From positions 1-6,296 of the forward strand of contig JAGVUS010000273.1 of assembly GCA_019136175.1 (NCBI GenBank): a stretch of 6,296 nucleotides of DNA, in the 5' to 3' direction. Both the position numbers and the translations under genes were made by a program. Positions 5,399 to 6,296 of the stretch are shown in pieces (the stretch's first letter is position 1; each line of letters begins with the position of its first letter). Origin of the DNA: Chloroflexota bacterium (lineage in GTDB: Bacteria > Chloroflexota > Anaerolineae > Anaerolineales > Anaerolineaceae). The notes beneath the pieces were generated by a model. It was not told the origin of the DNA, ran no database searches, and saw only the letters and a program-made list of their open reading frames with translations.

Positions 5399-6296
5399 AC
5401 CCATCCCCCACTTCCATTCACCTGTCACTGGAAACCGGGGAGGTGGAAATCACCGTCCTCACCCCGCGCCTGGTGCATGTCCGCCAGGCGGCAGGCGAAT
5501 TGATGCCGCGCCGCTCGTGGGCAATTCCCAGGGCGGATGCGGATTTTCCGGCAGTGCCGGTGGAGCGCAGCGAGTCTGATGCCGGCATTACCCTGAAGAC
5601 CGACCTGGTTGCCGTCACGGTGCGCTGTGCGGATGGCGCCGTGAGCTTTACGGATTCCGCCGGGCGGGTGTTCTGTGCGGACGCACAGGCGCCGCGTGTT
5701 TCGGGGCGGGGCGTGCATGCTGCCAGGCAGGCTGCACCGGGGGAACGGTTTTACGGTTTTGGCGAGCGCGCCGGCTTGCTGGAAAAATCCGGTCGGCTGC
5801 TGACCAACTGGACAACCGACCCGGTCAGGTCGCATGGTCCCGGGGTGGACCCGCTTTACATCGCCATCCCGGTGTACCTCAGCCTCCAGCCCGGTCTCTG
5901 CCATGCCGTGTATTTCAACAATACCTTCCACTCCGAGTTTGACCTCCGCAGACTGGCAAACCGCACCGCCGCCGAGCCTGCCATCATGGAATGGCGGGCG
6001 GATGGCGGTGAACTGGACTATTACGTTGTGTACGGTCCCACGCCTGCCGAAGCGCTGCACGGACTGACGGAGCTGCTGGGCAGGATGCCAATGCCGCCCC
6101 GCTGGGCGCTGGGGTATCATCAATCCCGCTGGAGCTATCAATCGGCGGACGAGGTGCGCCAGGTGGCAGATGAATTCCGCTTCCGTCAAATTCCCTGTGA
6201 TGTGATTCATTTGGATATTGACCATATGGACGGCTACCGCAACCTGACCTGGAACCCGCAGACCTATCCCGACCCTGCCGGACTGGTGGCGGAGAT
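5395..6296 (+). CDS. GH31 alpha-glucosidase-like glycoside hydrolase (N-terminal part, cut by window edge)
   Basis: About 300 residues are visible. Residues 1 to about 225 form the beta-rich N-terminal domain, including FYGFGER at 119-125. The (beta/alpha)8 barrel begins at about 234 with PPRWALGYHQSRWSY, followed by CDVIHLDIDHMDGYRNLTW at 268-286, where the Asp pair after the strand is the usual substrate-binding site of GH31. The catalytic nucleophile and acid/base lie beyond the right edge, so activity cannot be confirmed. Alpha-glucosidase is the best guess; alpha-xylosidase or another GH31 specificity remains possible. No signal peptide is seen, so the enzyme is probably cytosolic and acts on imported oligosaccharides. 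The start is set by AGGAGG at 5385-5390 and the ATGA overlap with the nitroreductase stop, indicating translational coupling. The reading frame stays open to the window end with no sign of damage. Confidence 0.93.
   Translation, partial: MNPSPTSIHLSLETGEVEITVLTPRLVHVRQAAGELMPRRSWAIPRADADFPAVPVERSESDAGITLKTDLVAVTVRCADGAVSFTDSAGRVFCADAQAPRVSGRGVHAARQAAPGERFYGFGERAGLLEKSGRLLTNWTTDPVRSHGPGVDPLYIAIPVYLSLQPGLCHAVYFNNTFHSEFDLRRLANRTAAEPAIMEWRADGGELDYYVVYGPTPAEALHGLTELLGRMPMPPRWALGYHQSRWSYQSADEVRQVADEFRFRQIPCDVIHLDIDHMDGYRNLTWNPQTYPDPAGLVAE

Noticed and set aside
5425..6225. Minus-strand open frame (266 codons) opposite the GH31 gene
   Set aside because: The plus strand encodes clear GH31 motifs throughout, and the antisense product resembles nothing and has an Arg/His-biased composition.

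Overview
The window is dense, GC-rich bacterial chromosome with six protein genes and no RNA genes, insertion sequences or CRISPR. The gene set points to a member of the Chloroflexota, probably class Anaerolineae: a soluble two-GAF NarL-type histidine kinase, a DUF4388 protein paired with a small CvnD-like GTPase, a double zinc-ribbon membrane protein with a Pro/Ala linker, and a cytosolic GH31 glycosidase. This placement is inferred from protein style and is not proven.

Left half, minus strand (read from right to left). A zinc-ribbon membrane protein (2938 to 2327) comes first. After a 150-base gap carrying a near-consensus promoter (TTGACG-N17-TATAAT) comes a compact operon: a DUF4388/winged-helix protein (2176 to 1361), a small Ras-like GTPase (1334 to 798) and an alpha/beta hydrolase (773 to beyond position 1). 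The gaps inside the operon are 26 and 24 bases. The DUF4388 protein and the GTPase look like a regulator/switch pair, comparable with the winged-helix DUF742 and GTPase pair of actinobacterial conservons. The hydrolase substrate cannot be told from sequence.

Centre. A 187-base divergent intergenic region separates the zinc-ribbon gene from the histidine kinase. Each side has a recognisable promoter so close to its start codon that the predicted mRNAs are leaderless or nearly so. In-frame stop codons inside the promoter elements exclude longer proteins. A Crp/Fnr-like palindrome and a small inverted repeat lie between the promoters.

Right half, plus strand. The histidine kinase (3126-4808) has the GAF-GAF-HisKA_3-HATPase layout of mycobacterial DosS/DevS. 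Its first GAF domain has a His and a Tyr with the same 22-residue spacing as the DosS haem ligand His149 and distal Tyr171, so it is a candidate haem-based gas or redox sensor. No response regulator is in view. A nitroreductase (4877-5398) follows after 68 bases with a strong Shine-Dalgarno, and its stop overlaps the start of a GH31 alpha-glucosidase-like gene (ATGA), which runs off the right edge before its catalytic residues.

The best candidates for something undescribed are the putative haem-GAF kinase with its near-leaderless promoter, and the DUF4388-GTPase-hydrolase operon. The nitroreductase and glycosidase look ordinary apart from being translationally coupled.
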